Assembly (NCBI RefSeq): GCF_026013525.1
Contig: NZ_JAPDRA010000001.1
Coordinates: 496,001-560,000, forward strand
Source of the DNA: Sphingomonas canadensis
GTDB taxonomy: Bacteria > Pseudomonadota > Alphaproteobacteria > Sphingomonadales > Sphingomonadaceae
Direction of reading: 5' to 3'
DNA: 64,000 nucleotides
Of this stretch, positions 44,195 through 54,923 are shown one piece after another. The notes under the pieces were generated by a model. That model saw only the letters and a program-made list of their open reading frames with translations. It was not told where the DNA came from and did not search any database. Position 1 is the stretch's first letter. Each line of letters starts with the position of its first letter. The position numbers and the translations under genes were made by a program.

Positions 44195-45466
44195 ATGCGG
44201 AAAGAGGTCAAGCCAAGGGGTGCGCAGGACGGCGCAGGTGTACCGGCACGGCGCGCGGCGTTGCGGCTGCTCGACGCGGTGCTGCGTCGCGGGATCGCGC
44301 TGGAGGCGGAGCTGGTGCGCGCCGGCGCGGGGCTCCCGCCCAATGATCGCGGGCTGGCGCATGCGATAGCGGTGGAGGCGCTGCGGCGCCTGCCCGATCT
44401 CGATGCGCTGATCGATTCGGCCACGCGCAATCCGCTGCCCCAGGATGCCAAGGCGCGTTTCGCGTTGCGCATCGCGCTGGTCCAGACGCTGGCGCTGGGC
44501 ACGCCGCCGCATGCCGCGATCGCCACGGTGCTGCCCCTGGTCGACGGCGGCCCGCGCAAGCTGGTGCATGGCGTATTCGGCGCGCTGACGCGCAAGGGCG
44601 TTGCGCTGCCGGAGGTGCCGGCGCTGCCCGATGCCGTGGCGGAGCGCTGGGCTGCCGCCTGGGGTGACGCCATGGTGCAGGCCGCCGCGCGCGCCGTCGC
44701 CGCGCCGCCGCCGCTCGATCTGTCGCTGGCGCCGGGCGTGCCGCCGCCGGAAGGCGCGACAGTCCTGCTCCCCGGCCATGCCCGGCTTCCGGCGGGCACG
44801 GCCGTCACCGCGCTGCCGGGGTTCGCCGAAGGGCGCTTCTGGGTGCAGGACGTCGCCGCATCGCTGCCCGCGCGGCTGATCGGTCCGGGCGCGGGCTCCG
44901 CGCTCGATCTATGCGCCGCGCCGGGGGGCAAGACGCTTCAGCTCGCGGCTGCGGGATGGAAAGTGACCGCGGTCGATATTTCCGAAAGTCGTCTCGCGCG
45001 ACTTTCGGAGAATCTCGCCCGCACCGGTCAGCCGGCCGCGGTCGCCGTCGCCGATCTGCTCGAATGGCAACCGGGCGAACCCGCCGACGCCGTGCTGCTC
45101 GATGCGCCGTGCAGCGCCACAGGCATCTTCCGCCGCCATCCGGACGTGCTCCACCGCGTCCGCCCCGCGCTGATCGCGGAGACGGCGGCGCTCCAGGCCC
45201 GGCTGCTCGATCGCGCCGCCCGATGGGTGAAGCCGGGCGGCACGCTGGTTTACGCCACCTGCTCGCTGGAGCCGGCCGAGGGGGAGGCGCAGCTCGTCTC
45301 CTTCCTGGCCGAGCATCCCGAATTCGCGATGGACCCGGTACGTGCTGAAGAGCTTCCGGCGGGCATTGCGCCGCTGGCGGACGGCACGGTGCGCACCCTG
45401 CCCGGCATGCTGGCGGAAAGCGGCGGGCTGGACGGTTTCTTCATCGCGCGCCTTCGCCGCGGCTGA
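44195..45466 (+). CDS. rsmB: 16S rRNA (cytosine-C5)-methyltransferase, RsmB/NOP2/Sun family
   Basis: This 423-residue protein has an N-terminal NusB-like RNA-binding domain (about 15-140) and a C-terminal SAM methyltransferase domain. LCAAPGGKTLQLAA binds SAM. Cys306 in DAPCSATGIFRRHPD and nucleophilic Cys356 in YATCSLEP are both present. E. coli RsmB makes m5C967 of 16S rRNA; the exact target here is inferred. A perfect 11-bp inverted repeat lies within it at 44981-45009. rpe follows 48 bp later. Confidence 0.9.
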   Translation: MRKEVKPRGAQDGAGVPARRAALRLLDAVLRRGIALEAELVRAGAGLPPNDRGLAHAIAVEALRRLPDLDALIDSATRNPLPQDAKARFALRIALVQTLALGTPPHAAIATVLPLVDGGPRKLVHGVFGALTRKGVALPEVPALPDAVAERWAAAWGDAMVQAAARAVAAPPPLDLSLAPGVPPPEGATVLLPGHARLPAGTAVTALPGFAEGRFWVQDVAASLPARLIGPGAGSALDLCAAPGGKTLQLAAAGWKVTAVDISESRLARLSENLARTGQPAAVAVADLLEWQPGEPADAVLLDAPCSATGIFRRHPDVLHRVRPALIAETAALQARLLDRAARWVKPGGTLVYATCSLEPAEGEAQLVSFLAEHPEFAMDPVRAEELPAGIAPLADGTVRTLPGMLAESGGLDGFFIARLRRG

Positions 45467-45514
45467 GACGGTTTCGGCGTTGCGCGCGACTCGCGGCGTG
45501 CCTAAGGATTCGTC

Positions 45515-46174
45515 ATGTCCGCCGTTCGTATCGCCCCTTCGATCCTGTCCGCCGATTTCGCCCGTCTGGGGGAGGAAGTGCGCGCGATCGACGCGGCCGG
45601 GGCGGACTGGATCCATGTGGACGTGATGGACGGCCATTTCGTGCCCAACATCACCATCGGCCCGTCGGTGGTTAAGGCGCTGCGCCCGCATTCGGCGAAG
45701 GTCTTCGACGTCCATCTGATGATCGCGCCGGTCGATCCCTTCCTCCAGGCGTTTGCCGATGCCGGGGCGGACGTGATCTCGGTCCATCCCGAATCCGGGC
45801 CGCACCTCCACCGCACGCTCCAGACGATCAAGGCGCTGGGCAAGCGCGCCGGCGTGGTGCTCAATCCTGCCACGCCCGTCAGCGCGGTCGATCATGTGAT
45901 GGACCTGCTCGATCTCATCCTGGTGATGAGCGTGAACCCCGGCTTCGGGGGGCAGAAGTTCATCCAATCCTCGCTTGACAAGATCGCCGCCCTGCGCGCG
46001 CGGATCACGGCCAGCGGGCGCGACATCGATCTGGAGGTGGACGGCGGCATCGATCGCGTCACCGCGCCGCTGGCGATCGCGGCGGGCGCGAACGTGCTGG
46101 TGGCGGGCACCGCCAGCTTCGAAGGCGGGGCGGAACATTATGCCGCCAATATCGCCGCGCTGAGGGGCGGGTGA
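45515..46174 (+). CDS. rpe: Ribulose-phosphate 3-epimerase
   Basis: Rpe interconverts ribulose-5-phosphate and xylulose-5-phosphate in the pentose phosphate pathway. It has 219 residues. [50 protein letters not shown] and LEVDGGI carry the catalytic Asp residues and metal ligands. The stop overlaps the GTG start of the next gene (GTGA). Confidence 0.97.
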   Translation: MSAVRIAPSILSADFARLGEEVRAIDAAGADWIHVDVMDGHFVPNITIGPSVVKALRPHSAKVFDVHLMIAPVDPFLQAFADAGADVISVHPESGPHLHRTLQTIKALGKRAGVVLNPATPVSAVDHVMDLLDLILVMSVNPGFGGQKFIQSSLDKIAALRARITASGRDIDLEVDGGIDRVTAPLAIAAGANVLVAGTASFEGGAEHYAANIAALRGG

Positions 46175-47904
46175 GCGATCCGGCCGGCGGCCCCGGTCCC
46201 GACGGGGTCGAAGCGGGCAAGCGGCTGATCCGGCTGGGCGGCGATCGCGGGCTGAGCCTTGCCGATCGCGTCGCCGAGCGGTTTCGCCGCCTCGCCTGGC
46301 GCACGCCGATCTACCGGATGAAGCTGCGCGGCCGCCATCCGCTGAAGCTCATCGCGGTCGTCGACGATCCGTTCCTGGGCGATGCCGCGCGCGGCAACGC
46401 GCTGCTCGATGGCGTGCTTTCGTTCCGGGGCGAGGAGCTGCGCATCGACACGCTCGATTTCGCGCGGCTCAACGTGTCGAAGGCCTTTGCCGAGCATCTC
46501 CACGCCTTCGACTGGCTGCGCGATCTCTCCACCGTCACCACCCGCGCGCATGCCGCGCCGATCGCGGAGGCGATCATGCGGCGCTGGCTGGATGCCCATG
46601 CCGACAAGGTAGCCGATCCCGCCTGGCGCGCGGACCTTTGGGGGCGGCGCATCCTGGCGTGGACGGCGCATGCGCCGATGATCCTTTCGGGCAACGACCT
46701 GGTCTATAAGTCGCGCGTGCTTCACGCGCTGGCGCGGGGCGCGCGGCACCTGGATCGCGCGGCGGACCGGGTGACGGCGGGCGTGCCGCGCATCGCCGCC
46801 TGGTGCGGGGTGCTGGTGGCGGGGCTGCTGATCCCCGGCGGCGATCCGCGCCGCGCGTTCGGCGAGACCGGGCTCAATCGCGCGTTCAAGCTTTCGATGT
46901 TCGAGGACGGCGGCACGGTCGGCCGTTCCCCGGTGGGTCAGCTCGACGCGGTGATGCTGTTGTCGATGCTGTGCAACGCCTATGCCGCGCGCCGGCTGGA
47001 GCCGCCGGCATTCGTCACCTCGGCGCTCAACCGCATGGTCTCGGCGCTGCTCGGCGTGTGTCATGGCGATCGCGGACTATCGAGCTGGCAGGGCTGCGTT
47101 CCGATCGCCGGAGAGATGATCGCCCAGGCGGTGGAGGCCAGCGGCGTGCGCGCCCGGCCGCTGCGCCAGGCGCGCGAATGGGGCTATCAGCGGCTCTCCG
47201 CTGCCGGAACGGTGCTGATCGTCGATGCCGCCCCGCCGCCGCTCGCCCGGCTGGTGGAGGGCGGCTGTGCCTCGACGCTGGCGTTCGAGCTGTCGGACGC
47301 CGCGCACCGCATCGTCGTCAATTGCGGCGGCGCGCGGATGGCGGTGCGCCAGGTGCCCGCCGCGCTGGGCGAGGGGCTGCGCACCACCGCCGCGCATTCC
47401 ACGCTGGTGATCGGCGATTCCAACTCCACCGCCATCCACCCGGACGGTTCGCTGGGCCGCGGCGTTTCCGAGGTCGAGCTGAGCCGCCAGGAAAGCGAGA
47501 ACTCCAGCCGGATCGAGGCGAGCCACGACGGCTATGTCCGCCGCTTCGGCTTCCTCCACCGCCGCCAGATCGCGCTTTCGAGCGACGGCAACGATATCCG
47601 CGGCGAAGACATGCTGCTCCCGGCCGACCGGCGGCGGAAGAAGGGTGCGACGCCCTTCGCCGTCCGCTTCCACCTCTCGCCCCAGGTGGAGATCGCGCCG
47701 ACGGCGGACGGGATGGCGGCGTTCCTGCGCATCCCCTCCGGCGCTGTGTGGCAGTTCCGCTGCCGCGGCGGCACGCTGGCGATCGAGGACAGCGTGTGGA
47801 TCGACGGCCAGGGCCGCCCCGTCGCCACCGAACAGCTTGTGATCAATGCCGAGACCCCGGCCGGCGGCACCAATGTGAGCTGGGTGTTCCACCGCGCCCG
47901 CTGA
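46171..47904 (+). CDS. Heparinase II/III-family protein
   Basis: This 577-residue protein starts with GTG at 46171, overlapping rpe. It has an N-terminal alpha/alpha-toroid-like half ([27 protein letters not shown]) and a C-terminal heparinase II/III-like beta-sandwich ([36 protein letters not shown]). There is no clear signal peptide. Relatives are polysaccharide lyases, but this conserved gene between rpe and purH is widespread in alphaproteobacteria that do not use heparin. It probably acts on a cell-envelope polymer; the substrate is unknown. Confidence 0.87.
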   Translation: MSDPAGGPGPDGVEAGKRLIRLGGDRGLSLADRVAERFRRLAWRTPIYRMKLRGRHPLKLIAVVDDPFLGDAARGNALLDGVLSFRGEELRIDTLDFARLNVSKAFAEHLHAFDWLRDLSTVTTRAHAAPIAEAIMRRWLDAHADKVADPAWRADLWGRRILAWTAHAPMILSGNDLVYKSRVLHALARGARHLDRAADRVTAGVPRIAAWCGVLVAGLLIPGGDPRRAFGETGLNRAFKLSMFEDGGTVGRSPVGQLDAVMLLSMLCNAYAARRLEPPAFVTSALNRMVSALLGVCHGDRGLSSWQGCVPIAGEMIAQAVEASGVRARPLRQAREWGYQRLSAAGTVLIVDAAPPPLARLVEGGCASTLAFELSDAAHRIVVNCGGARMAVRQVPAALGEGLRTTAAHSTLVIGDSNSTAIHPDGSLGRGVSEVELSRQESENSSRIEASHDGYVRRFGFLHRRQIALSSDGNDIRGEDMLLPADRRRKKGATPFAVRFHLSPQVEIAPTADGMAAFLRIPSGAVWQFRCRGGTLAIEDSVWIDGQGRPVATEQLVINAETPAGGTNVSWVFHRAR

Positions 47905-48024
47905 GCGCCCGCCGCCCGCCCGGCCAAAACCGCCGCGCCGGAACCGCCGTCAAAATCCGCAAACTTAGCCCGTAACGGCCATGCCGGTCTTGCCATCGCC
48001 GCGCCGATCCGCGAGGGGGCCGCC

Positions 48025-49605
48025 ATGAGCATCATCCCTGTCCGCCGCGCCCTCCTCTCGGTCTCCGACAAGACCGGCATCGTCGAACTCGCCCGGGCGC
48101 TCGCCGCGCATGGCGCGGAGCTGGTCTCGACCGGCGGCACCGCCAAGGCGCTGCGCGAGGCGGGGCTGGATGTGCGCGACATCTCGGATCTCACCGGCTT
48201 TCCGGAGATGATGGACGGGCGGGTGAAGACGCTGCACCCGGTGGTCCATGGCGGCCTGCTCGCGGTGCGCACCAACGCGGAGCATGTCGCGGCGATGCAG
48301 GCGCACGGCATCGGCCCGATCGATTGCGTGGTGGTGAACCTCTATCCCTTCGTCCAGACGGTGGCGAAGGGCGCCGATCGCGACGAGATCATCGAGAATA
48401 TCGACATCGGCGGCCCTTCGATGGTCCGTTCGGCGGCGAAGAATCACGAAAGCGTCGCGATCGTCACCGATCCCGCCGATTATCCCGCGCTGATGGCCGA
48501 GCTGGAGGCCGGCGGCACCACGCTCGCCACCCGCCGCAAGCTGGCGGCCAAGGCCTATGCCGCCACCGCCGCCTATGATTCCGCGATCGCAAGCTGGTTC
48601 GCCTTCGCCGATCAGGGCGAGACCTTTCCCGCCACGCTTCCGGTGGCGCTCAGCAAGGGGCCGGAGCTGCGCTATGGCGAGAACCCGCACCAGCAGGCCG
48701 CGCTCTATTTCCCCCAGGGCGGCGGCCGCGGCATCGCCCAGGCCGAACAGCTCCAGGGCAAGGAGCTTTCGTACAACAACTATAACGACGCCGATGCCGC
48801 GCTGGAGCTGCTGAGCGAGTTCAAGGACGGCCCGCCCACCGTTGTGATCGTGAAACACGCCAATCCCTGCGGCGTGGCGACGGCGGACACGCTGGCGGAG
48901 GCCTATCGCAAGGCGTTCCTGTGCGATCAGGTGTCGGCGTTCGGCGGCATCATCGCGGTCAACCGCACGCTCGATCGCGCCACCGCCGAGGCGATCGTCG
49001 AGATCTTCACCGAAGTGGTGGTCGCGCCCGATGCCGATGCGGACGCGCGCGCCGTGTTCGCCGCGAAGAAGAACCTGCGGCTGCTGATCACCGGCGCGCT
49101 CCCCGATCCGAAGCGCCCGGGGCTGACGCTGAAGTCGATCGCGGGCGGCATGCTCGTCCAGTCGCGCGACAACGGCAGCATCGGGCTTGGCGACCTCAAA
49201 GTGGTGACGAAGCGCGCGCCGACCGATCAGGAGCTGAAGGACTGCCTGTTCGCCTGGACGGTGGCCAAGCACGTCAAGTCGAACGCGATCGTCTATGCCA
49301 AGGACGGCGCCACCGCGGGCATCGGCGCGGGGCAGATGAACCGCCGCGATTCCTCGCGCATCGCCGCCGTCCGCGCGAAGGAAGCGGCCGAGGCGGCGGG
49401 CTGGCCCCAGCCGCTGACGATGGGCTCGGCAGTCGCCTCCGACGCCTTCTTCCCCTTCCCGGACGGGCTGCTCGCGGCGGCCGAGGCGGGGGCGACGGCC
49501 GTGATCCAGCCCGGCGGATCGATCGGCGACGACAAGGTGATCGCCGCCGCCGACGCAGCCGGGCTGGCGATGGTGTTCACGGGGATGCGGCACTTCCGCC
49601 ACTGA
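48025..49605 (+). CDS. purH: Bifunctional AICAR transformylase / IMP cyclohydrolase
   Basis: PurH performs the last two steps of IMP synthesis. It has 526 residues. The N-terminal MGS-like cyclohydrolase domain (about 1-200) opens [19 protein letters not shown] with STGGTAKAL and GRVKTLHP. The C-terminal transformylase has [22 protein letters not shown] and [10 protein letters not shown]. The 120-bp upstream spacer holds a GAGGGGG ribosome site and no riboswitch that I recognise. Confidence 0.97.
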   Translation: MSIIPVRRALLSVSDKTGIVELARALAAHGAELVSTGGTAKALREAGLDVRDISDLTGFPEMMDGRVKTLHPVVHGGLLAVRTNAEHVAAMQAHGIGPIDCVVVNLYPFVQTVAKGADRDEIIENIDIGGPSMVRSAAKNHESVAIVTDPADYPALMAELEAGGTTLATRRKLAAKAYAATAAYDSAIASWFAFADQGETFPATLPVALSKGPELRYGENPHQQAALYFPQGGGRGIAQAEQLQGKELSYNNYNDADAALELLSEFKDGPPTVVIVKHANPCGVATADTLAEAYRKAFLCDQVSAFGGIIAVNRTLDRATAEAIVEIFTEVVVAPDADADARAVFAAKKNLRLLITGALPDPKRPGLTLKSIAGGMLVQSRDNGSIGLGDLKVVTKRAPTDQELKDCLFAWTVAKHVKSNAIVYAKDGATAGIGAGQMNRRDSSRIAAVRAKEAAEAAGWPQPLTMGSAVASDAFFPFPDGLLAAAEAGATAVIQPGGSIGDDKVIAAADAAGLAMVFTGMRHFRH

Positions 49606-49647
49606 GGCCGGTTTCGGCGAAGCGGAAGCATTCGCGGAGACCGCGCC

Positions 49648-51159
49648 TCACGGGATTTCGTTCACCACCGGATCCTGGTCGCGCGGCATCTTGCGGAACA
49701 GCGCCTTGTCCTCGTCGCCGAAGGCGGTTTTCAGCAGGACGAGGAAATAGGCTGCGAGCATCAGCGGGATGCCGATGGTGAGCTGCGCCCATTCGGGCAG
49801 CTTGCTGATCGCCACACCCGTTCCCGCGCAAGCCACGATCGCCGCGAATAGCCCCAGCCTCAGCCCCGATGTGCTGGCGCCCAGCATGCGCGAAAGCAGC
49901 ACGCCCTTCAGCACCGATCCGATCGTCAGCGAAACCGCCAGCGCCAGCGCCGGCCCCACCGCCTGATATGCCTCGGGCCAGCCCATGTCGCGCAGCAGCA
50001 AGACGAAGGCGAAGCTCAGCGCCACCTGAAGCCCCAGGGTGAAGACCGAGATCATCAGGTTGCGGTGCCGCGCGACATAGACGAGCGCGCTCTCCGAAAC
50101 CGATCCCGTCGCCGCCAGCACCTCGGCCGCCAGCAGGATGCACAGCGCGCCCGATCCCGCGACGAAGCTGGGGCCGACCAGCCCCATCACCCCGTCGGAG
50201 GTGACGCCCAGCGCGATCGCCACCGCCGCCTGCACCGCGATGATCCAGAAGGCCACCTGCCGCACCTGCTTCGCCACCGACAGCTTGTCGCCCGCCGCCA
50301 GGCTGCGCGTCACCACCGGGCCCAGGATCGGATCGAACGTCGTCTTGAACTTCTGCGCCAGCGTCGCGACCTGCTGCGCCATGTAATAGATGCCGACGAA
50401 CGCCGGCGGGAACAGCAGGCCCAGGATGAAGCGATCGATGTTGCGCGAAGCCCATTCGATCGCGTCGGCGCCCGCCAGCGGCGCGTTGCGCTGGGCGAGC
50501 TGCGCCAGCTCCACCGGATGCGGCTTCCACCCCACCGGAACGCCATACATGCGGATCAGCGGCACCATCGCCGCCGCCAGCATCGCCAGCGTGGCGGCGA
50601 CATAGGAAAGGATCAGCCCCTCCTGGATGGTGATATAGCTGAACGCCATCGCCGCGATGCTGATCGTCCAGGGTTCCACGATCGCCCGCGCGGTCACCTG
50701 CGCGCCCACATTGTGCCGGTATGCGAGCGCGGAGAAAGCGACGTCGGACCAGGCGAGCGCGAAGACGATGACGGGCAGCAGCCGTTCGAGCTGGGTCGGC
50801 TGGCTGTTGGGGTAGATCACTTCGGGAAAGACGAACAGCAGCGCGCTGGCGCACACCGACGCGAACAGCGCGACCACCAGCGCGTCGGCCACGACATGGC
50901 TGTGCGGCCGCCCGGTGTGCGACAACGCCTGCGCCAGCCCGCGCTTCAGGCCCAGCGTGGCGATCAGCGCCGCCAGCTCCACCACCAGCACCGCCAATGC
51001 GAACCGCCCGGTGATCTCCGCGCCATAGACGCGGCCCGCGATGAACAGGAACGGCATCCGCCCGGCCAGGCGGATGAAGAACCCCAGGATATTGGTGCGC
51101 CCGCCCTTGGCGAGCGCGTTGAGGTCGTCGGACTGTGTGTCGGCCTGCGTCGTGGTCAA
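49648..51159 (-). CDS. Polysaccharide-type flippase (MOP superfamily, Wzx-like)
   Basis: This 503-residue membrane protein has about 12-14 hydrophobic helices, the layout of MOP-superfamily lipid-linked oligosaccharide flippases. It begins with a soluble tail of about 20 residues and then [27 protein letters not shown]. The exported glycan is not identifiable and no glycosyltransferase genes are adjacent. Its ATG overlaps the polA stop, and it ends with a soluble acidic tail. Confidence 0.83.
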   Translation of the reverse strand: MTTTQADTQSDDLNALAKGGRTNILGFFIRLAGRMPFLFIAGRVYGAEITGRFALAVLVVELAALIATLGLKRGLAQALSHTGRPHSHVVADALVVALFASVCASALLFVFPEVIYPNSQPTQLERLLPVIVFALAWSDVAFSALAYRHNVGAQVTARAIVEPWTISIAAMAFSYITIQEGLILSYVAATLAMLAAAMVPLIRMYGVPVGWKPHPVELAQLAQRNAPLAGADAIEWASRNIDRFILGLLFPPAFVGIYYMAQQVATLAQKFKTTFDPILGPVVTRSLAAGDKLSVAKQVRQVAFWIIAVQAAVAIALGVTSDGVMGLVGPSFVAGSGALCILLAAEVLAATGSVSESALVYVARHRNLMISVFTLGLQVALSFAFVLLLRDMGWPEAYQAVGPALALAVSLTIGSVLKGVLLSRMLGASTSGLRLGLFAAIVACAGTGVAISKLPEWAQLTIGIPLMLAAYFLVLLKTAFGDEDKALFRKMPRDQDPVVNEIP

Positions 51160-53927
51160 TGCGCCGCGCCCCAGCTTGGCCCCACGCCGATCTCCACGCC
51201 CAGCGGTACGCTCAGCGGCACGGCGGGTTCGGCGGCGGTCGCCATCACGCGCTCGATGACGGGCTTTGCCGCCTCCACATCCCCCTCCGGAAGCTCGAAC
51301 ACCAGTTCGTCGTGGACCTGCAACAGCATCTGCACCTTCGGCAGCCCGGCGTCTAGCAGTGCGGGGCCCATGCGGGCCATGGCGCGCTTGATGATGTCGG
51401 CGCAGGTGCCCTGGATCGGCGCGTTGATCGCGGCGCGCTCGCTGCCCGCGCGTTCGTTGGGATTGGTGGCCTTCAGGCGCGGGAAATGGGTCTTCCGGCC
51501 GAACAGCGTGGTGGTGTATCCGGCCTCGCGCGCGTTGGTCAGCGTGTCGGCGATATAACGGTTGATGCCTGGGAAACGCTCGAAATAGCGGTCGATCATC
51601 GCCTGCGCCTCGTCCGGCGTCACGTCCAGCCGGCCGGCCAGACCCCAGCGGCTGATGCCGTACAGGATGGCGAAGTTGATCGTCTTGGCGCGTGCGCGCG
51701 TGTCGCGGTTCAGCTCGCCGAACAGCTCCATCGCGGTCATGTTGTGGATGTCGTCGCCGCGGGCGAAGGCGTCGCGCAGCGCGGGCACATCGGCGATATG
51801 CGCGGCCAGCCTCAGCTCGATCTGCGAATAGTCGGCCGAAAGGATGACGTTGCCCGGCTCGGCGACGAAGGCGTCGCGGATCTGGCGGCCCACTTCGGTG
51901 CGGATCGGGATGTTCTGCAGGTTGGGATCGGTGGAGCTGAGGCGCCCGGTCTGCGCGCCGGTCAGGCTGTAGCTGGTATGGACGCGGCCGGTGCGCGGGT
52001 TGATCTGCGCCTGCAGCGCGTCGGTATAGGTCGATTTGAGCTTGGAGAGCTGGCGCCAGTCGAGCACCTTCAACACCATCTCGCGCCCCGGCGAATCCTT
52101 GTCCGCCGCGATCCGTTCCAGCTCGTTGACGTCGGTGGAATAGACGCCGGACTTGCCCTTGCGCCCGCCCTTGATGCCCATCTTGTCGAACAGCACGTCG
52201 CCGAGTTGCTTGGGGCTGCCGATGGTGAACTTGAACCCGGCCAGCCCGTGGATCTCCTCCTCCAGCGCGGCGATCTGCTTCGAGAAGTCGTCGGAAAGCC
52301 GGGCCAGCGCGCCCGCGTCCACCTTGATCCCTGCGCTCTCCATATCGGCCAGCACCTGCACCAGCGGGCGATCGACCATCTCATAGACGCGCGTCGCGCC
52401 TTCCCACGCCAGCCGCGGCTTGAATCGGCGCCAGAAGCGCAGCGTCACGTCCGCGTCCTCGGCGGCGTATCGCGTGGCGGTCTTCAGGTCGACCTCGTGG
52501 AAGCCGAGCTGGTTCTTGCCGGTGCCCACCACCTCCTTGAAGGCGATGCACTGGTGGCCGAGATGCTCCTTCGCCAGCTCGTCCATGCCATGGCCGTGGA
52601 GCCCGGCGTCCAGATCGAAGCTCATCACGATCGTGTCGTCATAGGGCGCGACGCGCACGCCATGGCGGCCCAGCACGATCAGGTCGTATTTCAGATTGTG
52701 CCCGATCTTGAGCACCGCCGGATCCTCCAGCAGCGGCTTCAGCTTCGCCAGCGCGGCGCCGCGATCGAGCTGCACGGGCTTTTCGGCGAACATGTCGGTG
52801 CCGCCATGGCCGAGCGGGATGTAACAGGCGCGGTTGGGCGCCAGTCCCAGGCTGACGCCCACCAGATCGGCCTGCATCGCGTCCAGCGCGCTCGTCTCGG
52901 TATCCACCGCCACCCAGCCCTGGTGCCGCGCCTCGGCGATCCACCGGTCGAGCGCGTCTTCGGTTACGACGGTCTCATAAGCGTCGAGGTCGCATGGCGG
53001 GTCCTCGGGCGCGGCCGGGGCGGGTGCCGCGGCTTCGGCCGGCCCCGCCGGGGCGGGATCGGCCGCGGCGGAAAGCCGGGCGAGCAGCGACTTGAAGCCA
53101 TGGTGCGCCAGGAACGCGCGCAGCGGCGGCTCCGGAATGCCCTTCAGCTCCATGCCTTCCAGCGGCTCGGGCAGCGGCACGTCGGACGCCAGCTCCACCA
53201 GCTTGCGCGAAAGCCGCGCCATGTCCGCATGCTCGATCAGATTGTCGCGCAGCTTGCCCGGCTTCATCGACGGGGCGGCCGCCAGCACGCTTTCCACGTC
53301 GCCATATTCCAGGATCAGCTTGGCCGCGGTCTTCGGCCCCACGCCGGGCACGCCGGGCACATTGTCCACGCTGTCGCCCATCAGCGCCAGCACCTCGCCC
53401 AGCTTCTCCGGCCCCACGCCGAACTTCTCGCGCGTATCGTCCGGCCCCAGCCGCCGGTTGTTCATCGTATCGAGCATGTCGACCGCGGGATCGGTCATCA
53501 ACTGCATCAGATCCTTGTCGGAACTGACGATCGTCACCTGCCATCCCTGCGCCAGCGCCGCCCTGGTATAGCTGGCGATCAGGTCGTCCGCCTCCCATCC
53601 GATCTCCTCGATGCACGGCAGGCTGAAGGCGCGGGTGGCGTCGCGGATCATCGGGAACTGGGGAACTAGGTCCTCGGGCGCGGGCGGGCGATTGGCCTTG
53701 TACTGATCGTACATGGCGTTGCGGAAGGTCTCCTCGGCCTTGTCGAGGATCACCGCCAGGTGCGTCGGCCCATCGGCCTTGTGAAGCTGGTCCGCCAGCT
53801 TCCACAACATGGTGGTATAGCCATAGACGGCGCCCACCGGCTCGCCATGCTGGTTGGTGAGCGGGGGCAGCCGGTGATAGGCGCGGAAGATATAGCTTGA
53901 GCCGTCGACCAGATAGAGATGGGGCAT
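51156..53927 (-). CDS. polA: DNA polymerase I
   Basis: PolA fills gaps and removes RNA primers. It has 923 residues. The 5'-3' exonuclease covers about 1-290 (YLVDGSSYIFRAYHRLPPLT). The proofreading 3'-5' exonuclease appears active: VDTETSALDAM, GHNLKYDLIVL and YAAEDADVTLRFW keep the acidic residues. The polymerase domain has LSADYSQIELRLAA and QVHDELVFELPEG. A Pro/Ala-rich linker follows the first domain. Its stop overlaps the flippase start, so the two are translationally coupled. Confidence 0.97.
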   Translation of the reverse strand: MPHLYLVDGSSYIFRAYHRLPPLTNQHGEPVGAVYGYTTMLWKLADQLHKADGPTHLAVILDKAEETFRNAMYDQYKANRPPAPEDLVPQFPMIRDATRAFSLPCIEEIGWEADDLIASYTRAALAQGWQVTIVSSDKDLMQLMTDPAVDMLDTMNNRRLGPDDTREKFGVGPEKLGEVLALMGDSVDNVPGVPGVGPKTAAKLILEYGDVESVLAAAPSMKPGKLRDNLIEHADMARLSRKLVELASDVPLPEPLEGMELKGIPEPPLRAFLAHHGFKSLLARLSAAADPAPAGPAEAAAPAPAAPEDPPCDLDAYETVVTEDALDRWIAEARHQGWVAVDTETSALDAMQADLVGVSLGLAPNRACYIPLGHGGTDMFAEKPVQLDRGAALAKLKPLLEDPAVLKIGHNLKYDLIVLGRHGVRVAPYDDTIVMSFDLDAGLHGHGMDELAKEHLGHQCIAFKEVVGTGKNQLGFHEVDLKTATRYAAEDADVTLRFWRRFKPRLAWEGATRVYEMVDRPLVQVLADMESAGIKVDAGALARLSDDFSKQIAALEEEIHGLAGFKFTIGSPKQLGDVLFDKMGIKGGRKGKSGVYSTDVNELERIAADKDSPGREMVLKVLDWRQLSKLKSTYTDALQAQINPRTGRVHTSYSLTGAQTGRLSSTDPNLQNIPIRTEVGRQIRDAFVAEPGNVILSADYSQIELRLAAHIADVPALRDAFARGDDIHNMTAMELFGELNRDTRARAKTINFAILYGISRWGLAGRLDVTPDEAQAMIDRYFERFPGINRYIADTLTNAREAGYTTTLFGRKTHFPRLKATNPNERAGSERAAINAPIQGTCADIIKRAMARMGPALLDAGLPKVQMLLQVHDELVFELPEGDVEAAKPVIERVMATAAEPAVPLSVPLGVEIGVGPSWGAAH

Positions 53928-54047
53928 GGCGGGGGATTAGCAGGCGCCGGGCGGCCGGACGAGAGGCCAAAACGCGCAGCGCGATCCCCGCATTGACAAG
54001 CGCGTCCGGCGGGCGCTCCCTGCCGGGCCTACTGCGGGGGAATGACG

Positions 54048-54914
54048 ATGCGTCCTGCCGATCGATCGTTGCGCGCTTCCGGATTCGCGTTGCCGGCCAT
54101 GCTGGGTCTGCTGCTTTCGGGCTGCGGCCCGGCGCCGCTCGCCCGTCCCTATGCCGATCAGGCGCCGCCGGCGGCCGAGATCGAAGCGGCCTCGATCGAC
54201 GTCAGCGGCTGCGGCGGCGGCAAGGGCTTCGAGATCGAGAGCCTGGGCGACGAGCTGGCGGGCCTGGCGGTCGATACGGTGGTCAAGCTGGGCAAGGCGT
54301 TTCTTGAGGACGCCCAACGCAAGCGCAACGCGGTGTGGTCCGCGGTGGGGGTGATGCAGTCCTGCTTCCCGAAGCAGAAGGGCGGCGAGCAATCGGGCAT
54401 GCTGCACGTGCGCCGCGCCGTGCTGGACGGCGACGGGGTCGTGATCGGCATGCCGGGCTTCGACCTGGAAGGGCGCATCCGCTTCAAGCGCACGCGCGAG
54501 GACGGCGAGGCCAAGATCGCGGTCTATTTTCAGGCGACGCGGCTGGTCTACGGCCGCACCGCGGCGCCCTCGCGCGGGCGGGGGCGCAAGCATGTCGTGC
54601 TGCTGATCGGGCTGACCGACAACGCCGTGCTCGGCGCCAAGCCGGCCGAAGGGGACGAGACCGTCCCCGCGCCGCTGCGCATTGATCTCGGCTGGATCCA
54701 GGATGGCTACAGCTATTCTGCCGCCCAGCTCGCGCATGTGAAGGCCGCGGCGGTGATCGATGCGCCTGCGGTGGACCGGTTCCTGCTCACCGCGATCGTG
54801 CTGGAGACCGAGGACGAGATGCTCGCGCTAAAGGCGCTGACTGAAGCCTATGGCGATCATGAGGACGGGTTGAGCGCCGCGCTCAAGAAAGCGATCGGGG
54901 TGAAGAAGGACTGA
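54048..54914 (+). CDS. Hypothetical lipoprotein
   Basis: This 288-residue protein has a signal peptide and lipobox LLSGC, followed by GPAPLARPY. It contains a GCGGGKGFEIESLGDELAGLAVDTVV segment and ends in charged residues (KKAIGVKKD). No family is recognised. I used the ATG at 54048 because GGGGGA lies six bases upstream; the in-frame ATG at 54042 would touch that site. It converges on the serine hydrolase gene, 9 bp apart. Confidence 0.7.
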   Translation: MRPADRSLRASGFALPAMLGLLLSGCGPAPLARPYADQAPPAAEIEAASIDVSGCGGGKGFEIESLGDELAGLAVDTVVKLGKAFLEDAQRKRNAVWSAVGVMQSCFPKQKGGEQSGMLHVRRAVLDGDGVVIGMPGFDLEGRIRFKRTREDGEAKIAVYFQATRLVYGRTAAPSRGRGRKHVVLLIGLTDNAVLGAKPAEGDETVPAPLRIDLGWIQDGYSYSAAQLAHVKAAAVIDAPAVDRFLLTAIVLETEDEMLALKALTEAYGDHEDGLSAALKKAIGVKKD

Positions 54915-54923
54915 GGCCCCGCC

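Noticed and set aside
47905..48024. Purine riboswitch upstream of purH
   Set aside because: The 120-bp spacer shows no purine-aptamer core or paired P1 helix that I can identify.
51486..53669. 727-codon open frame antisense to polA
   Set aside because: Same reasoning: it mirrors polA codons, has no motifs and no ribosome site.
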